The notes below the pieces were generated by a model. It searched no databases and had not been told where the DNA came from. It was given only the letters and a program-made list of their open reading frames with translations. Shown in pieces: positions 49,316 to 58,965 of a stretch of 64,000 nucleotides of DNA (position 1 is the stretch's first letter; the number at the start of each line of letters is the position of its first letter). The stretch is from contig NZ_JAVAMS010000005.1 of NCBI RefSeq assembly GCF_030730945.1, positions 1-64,000 of the forward strand. The letters are read 5' to 3'. The translations under genes and the position numbers were made by a program. Origin of the DNA: Aurantiacibacter poecillastricola. GTDB lineage: Bacteria; Pseudomonadota; Alphaproteobacteria; Sphingomonadales; Sphingomonadaceae.

Positions 49316-50646
49316 ACGCCGTCGACGCCGAGTTGTCGCGACTTGCCCGATCCGCGCCATCTTTTGCGCCGGTGCGTATGGGACGGATCGTCTCCTGCGA
49401 TGGCGGGCTGATCGAGGTTTCCGGACTGAACGCTCCTATCGGTACACTCTGCCGGGCAGAAGCAGGCGGCGACGAACCCGCGCCTGCCGCCGAGGTCGTC
49501 GGCTTTCGCAGCGGTCGCAGCCTGATGATGCTGTTGGGCGACACGGTGCGCCTGCAACCCGGTGCGCTGGTGCGGGCAGAGGGGCATCCCGGCGTCGTAA
49601 AAGTGGGCGAGGAGTTCCTAGGCCGGGCGGTGGACGGGCAGGGTCTGCCCATCGACGGCGGACCGCCAGTGAAGGCGCGCAACAGCTGGCTGCTGGGCGG
49701 CAGGCGCGAAAGCGCGCTCGAGCGATCCAGCGTCATCGAGCCCTTCGACTGCGGCGTCCGCGCCATCAACGCGCTCGCCACAATGGGGATCGGGCAGCGC
49801 CTTGGCGTGATTGCGGGATCGGGCGTTGGCAAGTCCGTGCTGCTCGACACGATGGTGCGCGGCGCGGACTGCGATATCGCAGTGGTCGGCCTTATCGGAG
49901 AACGGGCGCGCGAGGTGTCCGATTTCGTCGGCCGACACATGCGGGGTGAGGCGCGAAGGCGCACCGTCGTGGTGGCGGTCCCCTCTGACCATGCCGCAAA
50001 CCTGCGCTTGCGCGGGGCGCAACTGGCCACCTCGTTCGCCGAGTATTTCCGCGCGCAGGGCAAGCGCGTGCTGCTGGTGTTGGACAGCCTCACCCGAGTT
50101 GCCCACGCCTCGCGCGAGATCGCCCTATCGCTGGGCGAGGCAGGCGCAGCGCGCGGCTATCCGCCTTCCGCTCTTGCCGCGATCACCAAGCTGATCGAGC
50201 GCGCAGGCAATTCCGCCAGCAGTGGCGGCTCGATCACCGGCCTGTATTCGGTTCTGGCGGACGGGGACGACCAGTCGGACCCGGTCGTCGATACCGCACG
50301 CGCCATTCTCGACGGGCATATCGTGCTCAGCCGCGAGATCGCCCAGCGCGGGCATTATCCTGCCATCGACATTCCCGCTTCGCTCAGCCGCGTGATGAGC
50401 GATGTCGCCGCACCCGATCATCTTCGCCACGCCGCGACACTGCGCGGCCTGATCGCGGCGCATGAAGCGAACCGCGACTTCCTGCTGATGGGCGTCTACC
50501 AGACGGGTGCGGACCCCCAGCTCGACCGGGCGATGGCGCTGCAGGGGCCGATCCAGGATTTCCTCCGGCAGGAGGCAGGACATACCGCCGCGCTGGATGC
50601 CAGCGTGGATGCGCTTACCCGGCTGATGGGCGATGGCGCCAAATAA
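49309..50646 (+). CDS. fliI: Flagellum-specific ATPase FliI
   Basis: FliI energises flagellar export. The GTG at 49309 overlaps the fliH end and gives 445 residues. Walker A is GSGVGKSVLLD, followed by VVGLIGERAREVSDFV, Walker B VLLVLDSLTRVAHASREI, GYPPSALAAITKLIERAGN and the C-terminal domain QGPIQDFLRQ. The longer frame upstream is a shadow of fliH. Confidence 0.96.
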   Translation: MLNAVDAELSRLARSAPSFAPVRMGRIVSCDGGLIEVSGLNAPIGTLCRAEAGGDEPAPAAEVVGFRSGRSLMMLLGDTVRLQPGALVRAEGHPGVVKVGEEFLGRAVDGQGLPIDGGPPVKARNSWLLGGRRESALERSSVIEPFDCGVRAINALATMGIGQRLGVIAGSGVGKSVLLDTMVRGADCDIAVVGLIGERAREVSDFVGRHMRGEARRRTVVVAVPSDHAANLRLRGAQLATSFAEYFRAQGKRVLLVLDSLTRVAHASREIALSLGEAGAARGYPPSALAAITKLIERAGNSASSGGSITGLYSVLADGDDQSDPVVDTARAILDGHIVLSREIAQRGHYPAIDIPASLSRVMSDVAAPDHLRHAATLRGLIAAHEANRDFLLMGVYQTGADPQLDRAMALQGPIQDFLRQEAGHTAALDASVDALTRLMGDGAK

Positions 50647-51058
50647 GCGGCGCATTGCCATGCTTCAGCGGGTTACGCGGCTGCGCGAAGTGGAAAAACG
50701 TAAAGCCGCAGCCGCAGCGGCCGCGGCCCGCGGCACACATGCCAAGCTGCTCGCCCTGCAGGACCGCAGCAGCGAAATCGTCGCCCTGTACTCTGCCCGC
50801 CGTGACTCCGCGAGCGGGGCCGACCTTGCCCGGCAATTGCAATTCACTGCGGGCGTGGAAGCCATTCGCGGCGACACCGCGGGGGAGGCACGCAAGGCGG
50901 AGCGATCCTCGCAGGCATCTATGGCTGCGCTGCGCATGGCCGAGCGGCGGCACGAACTCAGCGACCGCAACCTTGCCGAGCAGCGCCGGGCCGAGGAATT
51001 GCAGGCCGAACATCGCGAAGGCGCGCATTTGGCACGGAAATTGAAAAGCCGCGACTGA
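50633..51058 (+). CDS. fliJ: Flagellar export chaperone FliJ
   Basis: The 141-residue product is a basic, almost fully helical coiled coil with RRIAMLQRVTRLREVEKRKAAAAAA and RMAERRHELSDRNLAEQRRAEELQAEHREG. FliJ connects FliI to FlhA. Sequence conservation is low in this family, and the name rests on position after fliI, length and helix pattern. A later ATG at 50660 is also possible. Confidence 0.85.
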   Translation: MAPNKRRIAMLQRVTRLREVEKRKAAAAAAAARGTHAKLLALQDRSSEIVALYSARRDSASGADLARQLQFTAGVEAIRGDTAGEARKAERSSQASMAALRMAERRHELSDRNLAEQRRAEELQAEHREGAHLARKLKSRD

Positions 51059-51087
51059 CACCGAACACCAAGCGAAGGTCCGCTAAA

Positions 51088-52431
51088 GTGCAGCTTACCG
51101 ATCTCATCATTGCGCCCCCGCCTACCGCGGGAGAAAACACCGTAGCGATTACAGGCCAGCCCCCGGCATCGCAGACTCTCGCGGGCCTGACCGACTTCTC
51201 CGAGCTGTTCGCGCTGCTGTCGCCGCTTGGGGAAGAGGCGTCACTTGCCGAGGTCGGACCGGCACCGGCAATTCCGGACGGCAATATCTTGCCGGGAAGC
51301 GGTGAAATCTTGCCGGTCGGTGCGGCGCCGCTTGCCGGCCCCCAGCTCATCACGGCGGGCCTGGAGAGCGCGGACGAGACCCCGACGCCCTCCTCTCTTC
51401 CTTCGCCTGTCCGCCTGCCCGGGCAGGTCTTGTCCCCTGCTCCCGAGGGCGTCGCGCCTTTGGCCAGCCAGGATCGCGTTCCCGCATCCGCATCGCCTGC
51501 CCTCGTCGCCGTCCCGGCCAAAGCGGAAAACGCATCATCCGCCCCTCTCCAATTCGAGATCCGCAAGCTCGTGTTCGACTTGCCCCTACGCGCTACGGGG
51601 GAGGCGGCATCGCGGCCCGGTATCGAACCGGAGGCTGCGCTTCCGGAACAGGCTGGCCGTACATTGCCCGTTGCGGACATACTCCGACCTGCCGGACGGG
51701 TGGCCGCGCAGCCAGCAGCCAATGCAACTGCCCCCGCACCCGCACCCGCTCTCACCCCCGCCACGACTTCGGGCGAGGAGCAGCCGCAGCGCAGCACCTC
51801 CGCTCCTGTCAGCCCTCCCCCCCAGCCGCAGACGACCGCATTTGCCGCGCCAATTGCAGCGGAAGGGCCCCGCCCCCCAATCGGAGTGCAGGCTTCGGAA
51901 AGCTCGCAAGCCCCGCAAATTGCGCAGCGCCACGATTTCACGCAGATCGTCGAACGGTTGGCCGAAGCGCGCGAAACAGCGCGTCCTTGCAGCGCCCAGA
52001 TGCAGGTAGCCCACCGCGAGTTCGGCGCGGTCACTATGCAGTTCGAGATTACGGCAGGAGCGCTCAAGGTGGCGCTCGCCAATGCCCATACCGGCTTCGC
52101 ACCAGCCGTGCAGGCAGCGCTGGCGGAGCGTGCTCCGATGGAAGCGCCGCGCGCCGACGCCCCTCTCGTTCTCCCCGCATCTTCCGCGGCGCAGCCTTCC
52201 CAGCATCGCCAGGACGCGCCGGTGCAATCGGCAGCGCCCGGCAACAACGCGGCCGGCAACAACGGGTCAGGTCAGAATATGCAGGGACAGGCCGATTCCG
52301 GGGCGCAACATCGCCAGGACAATGCCCCGCGCGGGCAAGCGATCAGGCCCAACCGCGATTATCCCGATACTCCCGAAGGCGACGGTGCCCTTTCGCACCG
52401 CAGCGGCCGCGATGCCGCGCTGTTCGCCTGA
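51088..52431 (+). CDS. fliK: Flagellar hook-length control protein FliK
   Basis: The 447-residue product is rich in Pro, Ala and Gly for most of its length and has a compact C-terminal region (SAQMQVAHREFGAVTMQFEITAGALKVALANAHTGFAPAVQAALAERAP), the part that in FliK switches export specificity. The start is GTG at 51088 after GAAGG. Low-complexity composition fits its molecular-ruler role. Position between fliJ and fliL supports the name. Confidence 0.85.
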   Translation: MQLTDLIIAPPPTAGENTVAITGQPPASQTLAGLTDFSELFALLSPLGEEASLAEVGPAPAIPDGNILPGSGEILPVGAAPLAGPQLITAGLESADETPTPSSLPSPVRLPGQVLSPAPEGVAPLASQDRVPASASPALVAVPAKAENASSAPLQFEIRKLVFDLPLRATGEAASRPGIEPEAALPEQAGRTLPVADILRPAGRVAAQPAANATAPAPAPALTPATTSGEEQPQRSTSAPVSPPPQPQTTAFAAPIAAEGPRPPIGVQASESSQAPQIAQRHDFTQIVERLAEARETARPCSAQMQVAHREFGAVTMQFEITAGALKVALANAHTGFAPAVQAALAERAPMEAPRADAPLVLPASSAAQPSQHRQDAPVQSAAPGNNAAGNNGSGQNMQGQADSGAQHRQDNAPRGQAIRPNRDYPDTPEGDGALSHRSGRDAALFA

Positions 52432-52453
52432 CACCAATCCAGAGGACTGAACG

Positions 52454-53038
52454 ATGAGCAAGAAGAAACCCGATAACGAAGCTGGCGACGGCAAGGCCAA
52501 GGGCGGCATCATCAAGGTGTTGATCGGCGGCGTGCTGCTGCTCGGTGCAGGCGCGGGCGGTGCTTACGGTGCCGTGGCCTCCGGGCTGCTTGGCGGCGGA
52601 AAGGGCGAGCACGGACCCGACGTTCCGCAGCTTGTCGCCAAGGGTGAGGCCGATCCCTACGCGCCCGAAGGCGGCGAGGAGGCCGGCCCCGTGACGGTAC
52701 ACGGCGACGGCGGCAGCGAATACCGCGCGGCCTATTTCGAGTTCGACGATAGCTTCACCACGAACCTGCTCGATTCGCCGGGCCTGGTGCAGCTTAATCT
52801 CGCCGCTTCCACCCGGCATGACGGGCGGGTAATCCAGTGGCTGGAAATGCACGAGCTGGCGATCCGGTCGGAAATCCTGGTCGAGATGGCCAACACGCCC
52901 GAGGACGAAGTCTATTCCGCCGAGGGCAAGCAGCGGCTGAAGGATCGCCTCACCGCCGCGATCAACCGCGTGCTGGAGGCCGAAGAGGGCTTTGGCGGCG
53001 TGGATGCGGTCTATTTCCGCACCTTCCTCGTCCAGTGA
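52454..53038 (+). CDS. fliL: Flagellar basal-body protein FliL
   Basis: FliL forms a ring around the stator. The 194-residue product has a Lys-rich cytoplasmic N-terminus, one membrane helix (GGIIKVLIGGVLLLGAGAGGAYGAV), a linker and a periplasmic stomatin-like domain with FTTNLLDSPGLVQLNLAASTRHDGRVIQWLEMHELAIRSEILVEMAN and a C-terminal FRTFLVQ. Confidence 0.92.
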   Translation: MSKKKPDNEAGDGKAKGGIIKVLIGGVLLLGAGAGGAYGAVASGLLGGGKGEHGPDVPQLVAKGEADPYAPEGGEEAGPVTVHGDGGSEYRAAYFEFDDSFTTNLLDSPGLVQLNLAASTRHDGRVIQWLEMHELAIRSEILVEMANTPEDEVYSAEGKQRLKDRLTAAINRVLEAEEGFGGVDAVYFRTFLVQ

Positions 53039-53952
53039 GACAGGCCACTGCCTTGATTGCGGAGCGCCCCGTCGCCCGCCATAGCGACATGCTCGCAGCC
53101 CGCGCGCCCGAGCTTGGCGAGGTGGCGAAGGCCCTTGCTGCGAAGTCCGCGAAGCTGGAGGCGGCGATGGCGGATGCGCTGGGCGACCTGCTTGGCGGCA
53201 CGCGCCCGCAAGTGAATTGTGGCAAGGTCGAAAAAGCCGTTTCGCTCAAGCTGCACAAGGTCATAGACCCGGTCGCAGCGAACTTCCGCTTCGCCGATAT
53301 CCGGGGGTGCGAAATACTCGCCTCTGTCGATTACCACGGCGCGCTGAAGCTGACCGACTGCGTCTTTGGCGGAAGCGGCGAGTGGTCGGCAGCCAGCCCG
53401 GCAAGGCTTCCCGCCTCGGTGGATCTCACCCTGCGCCACTTCGCCGTTGCGCTGGGCGCGGGCCTGTCGGAGATTTTCGACTGCGCGGAGCCTTTTGGTA
53501 CGCCCGTCCGCAGCGACGTACTGGGCAAGTTCGTAAGTGCACGCGATACCGATACCTTCCTTGTGCTGCGCCTCGATATCGCGGTGGGCGAAGCGAAGCC
53601 CTGGCATGTCCTGCTGGTCTGGCGGCAGGCCCACGCCGCGCAGATGCTCGACGAGCGGGCTCTCGCACTCACGGCCAGCGGACCGGGCGACAGGCGCCGG
53701 CCAGACGCCAAGCCGTTTGCCGATATTCCCCTGCCGCTCACCGCCGTGCTGGCGCGCATGAGCATGCCCGTATCGCGCATCTCTGCGCTGCAGCCGGGTG
53801 ACACCATTCCCCTGAGCATCGGGCGGCATGTCGCCCTGAAACTCGCCGACACCGAAATCGCCCGCGGCGAAGTCGGCGCTTCGGATGGCGCGCTGGCGCT
53901 GCGGCTCACCTCGATAGCCTGGAATTCCCTCAAGCAAGGACACGAACAATGA
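53035..53952 (+). CDS. fliM: Divergent flagellar motor switch protein FliM
   Basis: The GTG at 53035 overlaps the fliL stop and gives 305 residues. The middle is CheC-like and the C-terminal SpoA domain is clear (VSRISALQPGDTIPLSIGRHVALKLADTEIARGEVGASDGALALRLTSI). The N-terminal LSQxEIDALL motif, which binds phosphorylated CheY in most FliM proteins, is missing, and no upstream in-frame extension contains it. Position between fliL and fliN supports the name. Confidence 0.85.
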   Translation: MRQATALIAERPVARHSDMLAARAPELGEVAKALAAKSAKLEAAMADALGDLLGGTRPQVNCGKVEKAVSLKLHKVIDPVAANFRFADIRGCEILASVDYHGALKLTDCVFGGSGEWSAASPARLPASVDLTLRHFAVALGAGLSEIFDCAEPFGTPVRSDVLGKFVSARDTDTFLVLRLDIAVGEAKPWHVLLVWRQAHAAQMLDERALALTASGPGDRRRPDAKPFADIPLPLTAVLARMSMPVSRISALQPGDTIPLSIGRHVALKLADTEIARGEVGASDGALALRLTSIAWNSLKQGHEQ

Positions 53953-54245
53953 CCGACAATTTTCGCGGCCTCGACCTCATTCGCGATGTCGATGTTTCGC
54001 TCACCGTGGAACTGGGCCGCGCGAACATGGCGCTTCGCGACGTACTGGAACTGGTCGAGAACTCCATCGTCCCGCTCGACAGGCAGGTGGACGAACTGCT
54101 CGACATCTATGTGAACGGCAAGCCGATCGCCAAGGGAGAGGTTGTCACCGAGGGCGGGCGATTTGCCCTACGCATCGTGGAGATGATCGGCGAGCGCCGC
54201 TCGGGCGAGGATCGGCGGGCAGAGACCCGCGCGGAAAACGCCTGA
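53949..54245 (+). CDS. fliN: Flagellar motor switch protein FliN
   Basis: FliN forms the bottom of the C-ring. The 98-residue product is a SpoA-domain protein: VDVSLTVELGRANMALRDVLELVENSIVPLDRQVDELLDIYVNGKPIAKGEVVTEGGRFALRIVEMI. It overlaps fliM and fliO by short start-stop overlaps. Confidence 0.95.
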   Translation: MTDNFRGLDLIRDVDVSLTVELGRANMALRDVLELVENSIVPLDRQVDELLDIYVNGKPIAKGEVVTEGGRFALRIVEMIGERRSGEDRRAETRAENA

Positions 54246-54523
54246 TGCTCTGGTACATCGTCAAGCTGCTGCTGCTCCTGCCGCTGCTGGCCGGGCTCAT
54301 CTGGGGCAGCCTGTGGCTGGCGAGGAAGACCCAGGCCGTTACCTCGGCGCGCGGCGGGTCGAAGAGTGCACGGCTGGTTGAAACCACCATGCTCGCACCC
54401 GGCATGCGCCTCGCCGTGATCGAATTTCACGGACGCGAAATCCTCGTCGGTGCGAGCAAACACGGCCTTGTGCGGCTTGCCGAGGCCGAGCCTTCCCACC
54501 CCGTAGTGGAGTCCAATCCGTGA
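54245..54523 (+). CDS. fliO: Flagellar biosynthetic protein FliO
   Basis: The 92-residue product has one N-terminal membrane helix ([24 protein letters not shown]) and a small cytoplasmic domain ([38 protein letters not shown]). FliO helps assemble the FliP ring. It sits between fliN and fliP as usual. Confidence 0.88.
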   Translation: MLWYIVKLLLLLPLLAGLIWGSLWLARKTQAVTSARGGSKSARLVETTMLAPGMRLAVIEFHGREILVGASKHGLVRLAEAEPSHPVVESNP

Positions 54524-55299
54524 GCCGCTCACTGCTCGTCGTCAGCGCTCTGGCAATGCTGGCGCTGGCTGTGCCGGACATCGCCCACGCTGCGCCCGCC
54601 GCGGCGCAAGTGCCCGGCATCGGCAGCGCCCTCGAGCGCGCGATGGAGGGCGCTGCGGGCGGCGAGGATACGCCACTGTCGCTCTCGCTGCAGGTCCTGC
54701 TCATCATGGGTCTGCTCACCATCCTGCCCGCGCTGGTGCTGATGATGACGAGCTTCACGCGCATCATCATCGTGCTCGCAATCCTGCGCCAGGCGCTGGG
54801 TTTGCAGCAATCGCCGCCCAATCAGGTGCTGGTGGGTCTGTCGCTGTTCCTTTCGCTGTTCATCATGGCTCCGACGCTGGATCAGGTGAATTCCGAGGCT
54901 ATCGAACCCTACGCCGCCGAGCAGGTCGAGGCCGACGAAGCCATCGAGCGCGCGGGCGAGGCGTTTCACGGCTTCATGATCCGCCAGACCCGCGAGACCG
55001 ACCTCGCCATGTTTGCCGACATGGCCGGACAACAGGCTTTCGACAGCCCGGACGACATTCCCTTCTCCATCCTGTTGCCGGCCTTCGTCACCAGTGAGCT
55101 CAAGACCGCGTTCCAAATTGGCTTCATGCTGTTCCTGCCCTTCCTCGTCATCGACCTGGTGGTGGCGAGCGTGCTGATGAGCCTTGGCATGATGATGCTC
55201 TCGCCCACGATCATCTCTCTCCCGTTCAAGCTGCTGCTGTTCGTGCTGGTCGATGGCTGGGCGCTTCTGATGGGCAGTCTCGCCATGAGTTTCGGATAG
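54520..55299 (+). CDS. fliP: Flagellar export gate protein FliP
   Basis: FliP builds the core of the export gate. The 259-residue product has a signal peptide (cleavage near AHAA), then [64 protein letters not shown] and [66 protein letters not shown] start overlapping fliO. Confidence 0.97.
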   Translation: MSRSLLVVSALAMLALAVPDIAHAAPAAAQVPGIGSALERAMEGAAGGEDTPLSLSLQVLLIMGLLTILPALVLMMTSFTRIIIVLAILRQALGLQQSPPNQVLVGLSLFLSLFIMAPTLDQVNSEAIEPYAAEQVEADEAIERAGEAFHGFMIRQTRETDLAMFADMAGQQAFDSPDDIPFSILLPAFVTSELKTAFQIGFMLFLPFLVIDLVVASVLMSLGMMMLSPTIISLPFKLLLFVLVDGWALLMGSLAMSFG

Positions 55300-55312
55300 G
55301 AGGACACGGCCA

Positions 55313-55588
55313 ATGGACGAAAGCGCCGCCCTGTTCTCGCTGATGGACCGCATGCTGTGGACCGCCGCGCTGGTGGCGGCGCCCATCCTGATCGCCGCGC
55401 TCGCCGTGGGTCTGCTGGTAGGCATCATCCAGGCCGCGACTTCGGTGAACGAGCAGACGCTGACCTTCGTGCCCAAGCTCGCCATCGTCGCCGTGGTGCT
55501 GGTGGTGATGGGCGCGAGCATGTTCGGGCTGATCGGCGACTTCACGGAGGAAATCTTCGGCCGCATCGCGAATATCTCCGCCCAATGA
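55313..55588 (+). CDS. fliQ: Flagellar export gate protein FliQ
   Basis: The 91-residue product has two membrane helices (MLWTAALVAAPILIAALAVGLLVGIIQAATSVNEQTLTFVPKLAIVAVVLVVMG), with the QAxTxxNEQTLxFxPK loop typical of FliQ. It forms part of the export gate and ends in an ATGA overlap with fliR. Confidence 0.96.
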   Translation: MDESAALFSLMDRMLWTAALVAAPILIAALAVGLLVGIIQAATSVNEQTLTFVPKLAIVAVVLVVMGASMFGLIGDFTEEIFGRIANISAQ

Positions 55589-56367
55589 GCTTGCCCGACT
55601 TCGGCCTCGGCGCGATCGAAGCGGACCTGTGGGCGCTCATCTTCGTGATGGTGCGCGTGGGCGCCGCCGTGCTTGCCGCTCCCATCTTCGGAGCGCGCAT
55701 GGTGCCGCCACAGGTGCGCACGGTGCTGGCAGGCGCTGTGGCGGTGTTCATCCTCAACTGGGTGCCCGTCCAGATGCCCGCTGAAATGCTGGCGCTGCCA
55801 ACCTTCGTCACGTTGGCGACCGAAGCAGTGATCGGTTTCACGCTGGGCATGGTGCTGCAGATCGCCTTTGCCGCGCCGCTTATCGCCGGCGAGCAGATTG
55901 CAGGTGGCATGGGCATGGCAATGGCCACCGCAGTCGATCCTTCCAGCGGCAGCCAGTCGGGAGTGGTAGGGCAGATGTTCGGCATCCTGCTCACCCTGTT
56001 CTTCCTCGCCATTGGTGGCCACCTGTTGTGGCTGCGCCTCGTGGTGGAGAGCTATCTCCTCTTCCCGCCCGGCAGCGACTGGGACTTCGCGGAGCGCGGC
56101 TGGCTCGTCGCCAGCTTCTTCACACAGGCGCTGGCGACCGCGGTGGCCATCGCCCTGCCGGTCACGCTGGTGTTGCTGCTCGTGCAGATCGTCACCGGGG
56201 TCATCAGCCGCTCGGCACCCTCGCTTAACCTCTTCGCGCTCGGCCTGCCCGCCAGTGTCCTCGCCGGGCTCGCCGCCCTCATCGCCTCTACCGCGCTGTT
56301 GGGCGAGCATTTCGTGACGCTGGCGCAAATGGCCATCGAGCAGGCCGGAATGGCGGTGCAGCCATGA
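55585..56367 (+). CDS. fliR: Flagellar export gate protein FliR
   Basis: The start at 55585 (MSLPDFGLGAI) overlaps the fliQ stop; the longer frame is a fliQ shadow. The 260-residue product has six hydrophobic segments with GARMVPPQVRTVLAGAVAVF, GFTLGMVLQIAFAAPLIAGEQIAGGMGMAMATAVDPSSGSQSGVVGQMFGIL and ALPVTLVLLLVQIVTGVISRSAPSLNLFALGLP, all typical of FliR. Confidence 0.96.
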   Translation: MSLPDFGLGAIEADLWALIFVMVRVGAAVLAAPIFGARMVPPQVRTVLAGAVAVFILNWVPVQMPAEMLALPTFVTLATEAVIGFTLGMVLQIAFAAPLIAGEQIAGGMGMAMATAVDPSSGSQSGVVGQMFGILLTLFFLAIGGHLLWLRLVVESYLLFPPGSDWDFAERGWLVASFFTQALATAVAIALPVTLVLLLVQIVTGVISRSAPSLNLFALGLPASVLAGLAALIASTALLGEHFVTLAQMAIEQAGMAVQP

Positions 56368-57497
56368 GTGAGCAGCCATCGGGCGAGAAGTCGTTCGAAC
56401 CCACCGAGAAGCGCAAGAAGGATGCGGTCCAGAAAGGCAATGTCCTGCGTTCGCGCGAGGTCGCGACGGCCGTCACCGTGCTGGTCGGTGCTGTGTGGCT
56501 GAAACTGGCCGGGCCGTGGCTGCTACAGACCATCGAGACCTCCGCCGAAACGACGTGGCAGTTCGACCGAGCGGCGCTTGTCGATTTCCAGCCGGGCCGA
56601 ATGATGCAGGACCTCCTCCTCGCCATATTGCCGCCGCTATTGACCCTGGGCCTTCTGGTCATGGCCGCGACGATGGTGGCGCAGCTGACGCTTGGCGGGG
56701 GCGCGTGGGTGATGGGAAACATCAAGCCCAAGCCCTCCAAGCTGAACCCGCTGACCGGCCTTGCCCGCATGTTCGGTCCGCAAGGCTGGATCGAGCTTGC
56801 CAAGGGTCTCGCCAAGCTGGTGCTGCTGGGTTCCATCGCCTGGTTCTGGGGGAGCGCCAATCTCGTCGCCGTGATGCAGCTGGGTCGCGGGGAGCTCATC
56901 GGCCAGCTTTCCGCCGCCTGGGATGCCATCGCGAACCTGTTGCTGCTGCTCTCCGGCGGGCTGGTGGTGATCGCCGTTATCGACTGGCCGATCCAGTATG
57001 TTCGTCGCAACGCCAAGCTGAAGATGACCATGCAGGAAGTGAAGGACGAGCAGAAGCAGCAGGACGGCTCGCCCGAGAAGAAGCAGGCGATCCGTCAGCG
57101 ACAGCGCGACATGGCCAAGGGCGGTCTGCGCCCGGCTATGAAGGAGGCGCAGTTCGTACTCACCAACCCGACGCATTTCTCCGTCGCGATGGCCTATGAC
57201 CCGGCGCGCGCGTCTGCCCCCTATGTCATCGCCAAGGGCCGCGGGGAAAAGGCGCTCGCCATGCGCGAACTGGCGGCCGAGATGGCTGTGCCGGTGATGG
57301 AATATCCCACGCTCGCCCGCGCCGTCTACTTCACCACGCGCGAACAGCAGATGATCCGCGCCGAGCTCTATTCCGCCATCGCCAGCGTGCTCGCCTTCGT
57401 GATGAGCCTGAAGCGTGGCGAGCATCCGCAGCGGCCGCATGTCGGCGTACCGCTGGAACTGCATTTCGATGCCGAGGGTCGGCCCGTCACCTCTTAA
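56364..57497 (+). CDS. flhB: Flagellar export substrate-specificity switch FlhB
   Basis: FlhB switches export from hook to filament proteins by self-cleavage. The 377-residue product has four membrane helices and the cleavage motif NPTH (in FVLTNPTHFSVAMAYDP), and begins with the typical GEKSFEPTEKRKKDAVQKGNVLRSREV. Starts in an ATGA overlap with fliR. Confidence 0.97.
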   Translation: MSEQPSGEKSFEPTEKRKKDAVQKGNVLRSREVATAVTVLVGAVWLKLAGPWLLQTIETSAETTWQFDRAALVDFQPGRMMQDLLLAILPPLLTLGLLVMAATMVAQLTLGGGAWVMGNIKPKPSKLNPLTGLARMFGPQGWIELAKGLAKLVLLGSIAWFWGSANLVAVMQLGRGELIGQLSAAWDAIANLLLLLSGGLVVIAVIDWPIQYVRRNAKLKMTMQEVKDEQKQQDGSPEKKQAIRQRQRDMAKGGLRPAMKEAQFVLTNPTHFSVAMAYDPARASAPYVIAKGRGEKALAMRELAAEMAVPVMEYPTLARAVYFTTREQQMIRAELYSAIASVLAFVMSLKRGEHPQRPHVGVPLELHFDAEGRPVTS

Positions 57498-57527
57498 AGA
57501 AAGGCGCGAAAGTACGTTGTAGGAACC

Positions 57528-58964
57528 ATGGATACCAGCACCACCTCCTCGATCATTTCAACGCTTGGCGGCGGCAGCGGTGTCGACATGGTCAAGCTCG
57601 CGGGCGACCTCGCCGAAGCGCGTTTCCTTCCGCAGGTCGCTCAGCTCGACAAGCGTAGCGAGGCGCTGGAAGCGAAGATTTCCGGCGCATCCACGCTCAA
57701 GAACCTGCTCAGCCAGTTCTCCAGCGCGCTGGGAGACCGCATTCGCAGCGGCGACCTCGCGCCTGAACCGAAGATCGGCGATCTGGGCGTCGCCTCGGTC
57801 TCGGTGCTGACAGGCAGCAATGCGAAAGGCAGCTATTCGCTGGAGGTCTCGCGCCTTGCCACTGCGCAAGTGCTGGCGAGCAACGCCTATTCGGCCGGAT
57901 CGGACCTGGTCGGCGAAGGCCAGCTGACCCTGCGCTTCGGCGCCATCGCGGGAAGCGCCTTCACCGATGGCGGGCAGGATCCGCTGGTACTCGACATCGC
58001 CGCCACGGACACGCTGGCCGATGTGGCCACCGCCATTCGCGGTTCGGGCCGCGGCCTCAATGCCTATGTCGCCGATACGGCAAGCGGCACGCGGCTGGTG
58101 ATCAAGGGCGAGGACGGCGAAAGCCGTTCCTTCACGATCGAGGCTACCGGTGCCAGCTCCAGTGGCGGCACGCCCGCTCCCGGCCAGATCGACTATCTCG
58201 CCTGGAACCCCGCAAGCGATAGCGGACAACTGAAAGCCAGCGCCGGCAATGCCGCCTTCCTGTTCGATGGCGTGGCCATGACCAGCGAGACCAACAAGGT
58301 GACCGGCCTGCCAAATGGCCTCGTCCTGAACCTTTCCGGCACGAACGAAGGCTCACCCACCGCGATCACGTTCGGGGACAAGACCGCTCAGATCACCTCG
58401 ATGATGGGCGATTTCGTTGGCGCGCTGAACGATATTGCCGGATCGCTGGCCGAAATTGCCGCTCCGCTTGGCGGAGATCTCAGCAACGATCCCGGCGCGC
58501 GGGCGCTGAGGCGTGCCCTGTCCTCGCTGGCGAGCGAGATCGTAATGCCCAACGCGGCCCCCGGCGAACCCGCCACGCTGGGCGATCTCGGTCTGGTCCG
58601 TGGGCGCGACGGATCGTTCAGCCTCGACACCAAGCGCCTGGATTCGACGCTGGACAACAACCCCGCAGCAGCGCGGGCGATGTTCACCACCGGCCCCTTC
58701 GGCGTGTTCGCCACCATCGACAAGCTTTCCCGCGCCATGGGCAGCCGCGCCGATCCCGGCACGCTAGGCGGTTCCATCACGCGCTATACCAGCCAGCTCG
58801 AACAGCTGGAGGACCGCCGGGAAAAGATCGCCGACCAGCAGGAGGCCCTGCGCGAACGCATGGTAAAGACCTTCGCCGCATCGGATGCCCGAGTTGCCGC
58901 TTCACAATCCACGCTGCAATTCCTGAAGAACCAGATCGCGGCCTGGAACAGCAACAACAACTGA
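57528..58964 (+). CDS. fliD: Flagellar filament cap protein FliD
   Basis: FliD caps the filament and folds flagellin subunits. The 478-residue product opens with SSIISTLGGGSGVDMVKLAGDLAEARFLPQVAQLDKRSEALEAKISG, has a central domain with repeated TLADVATAIRGSGRGLNAYVADTASGTRLVIKGEDG-like parts, and a C-terminal coiled coil (YTSQLEQLEDRREKIADQQEALRERMVKTFAASDARVAASQSTLQFLKNQIAAW). The genus-typical fliD-fliS pair follows flhB. Confidence 0.94.
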   Translation: MDTSTTSSIISTLGGGSGVDMVKLAGDLAEARFLPQVAQLDKRSEALEAKISGASTLKNLLSQFSSALGDRIRSGDLAPEPKIGDLGVASVSVLTGSNAKGSYSLEVSRLATAQVLASNAYSAGSDLVGEGQLTLRFGAIAGSAFTDGGQDPLVLDIAATDTLADVATAIRGSGRGLNAYVADTASGTRLVIKGEDGESRSFTIEATGASSSGGTPAPGQIDYLAWNPASDSGQLKASAGNAAFLFDGVAMTSETNKVTGLPNGLVLNLSGTNEGSPTAITFGDKTAQITSMMGDFVGALNDIAGSLAEIAAPLGGDLSNDPGARALRRALSSLASEIVMPNAAPGEPATLGDLGLVRGRDGSFSLDTKRLDSTLDNNPAAARAMFTTGPFGVFATIDKLSRAMGSRADPGTLGGSITRYTSQLEQLEDRREKIADQQEALRERMVKTFAASDARVAASQSTLQFLKNQIAAWNSNNN

Positions 58965-58965
58965 C

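Noticed and set aside
47460..50093. 877-residue open frame on the minus strand
   Set aside because: It is antisense to fliF, fliG, fliH and fliI, is rich in Ser, Arg, Ala and Pro as expected for a shadow of GC-rich genes, and has no motifs.
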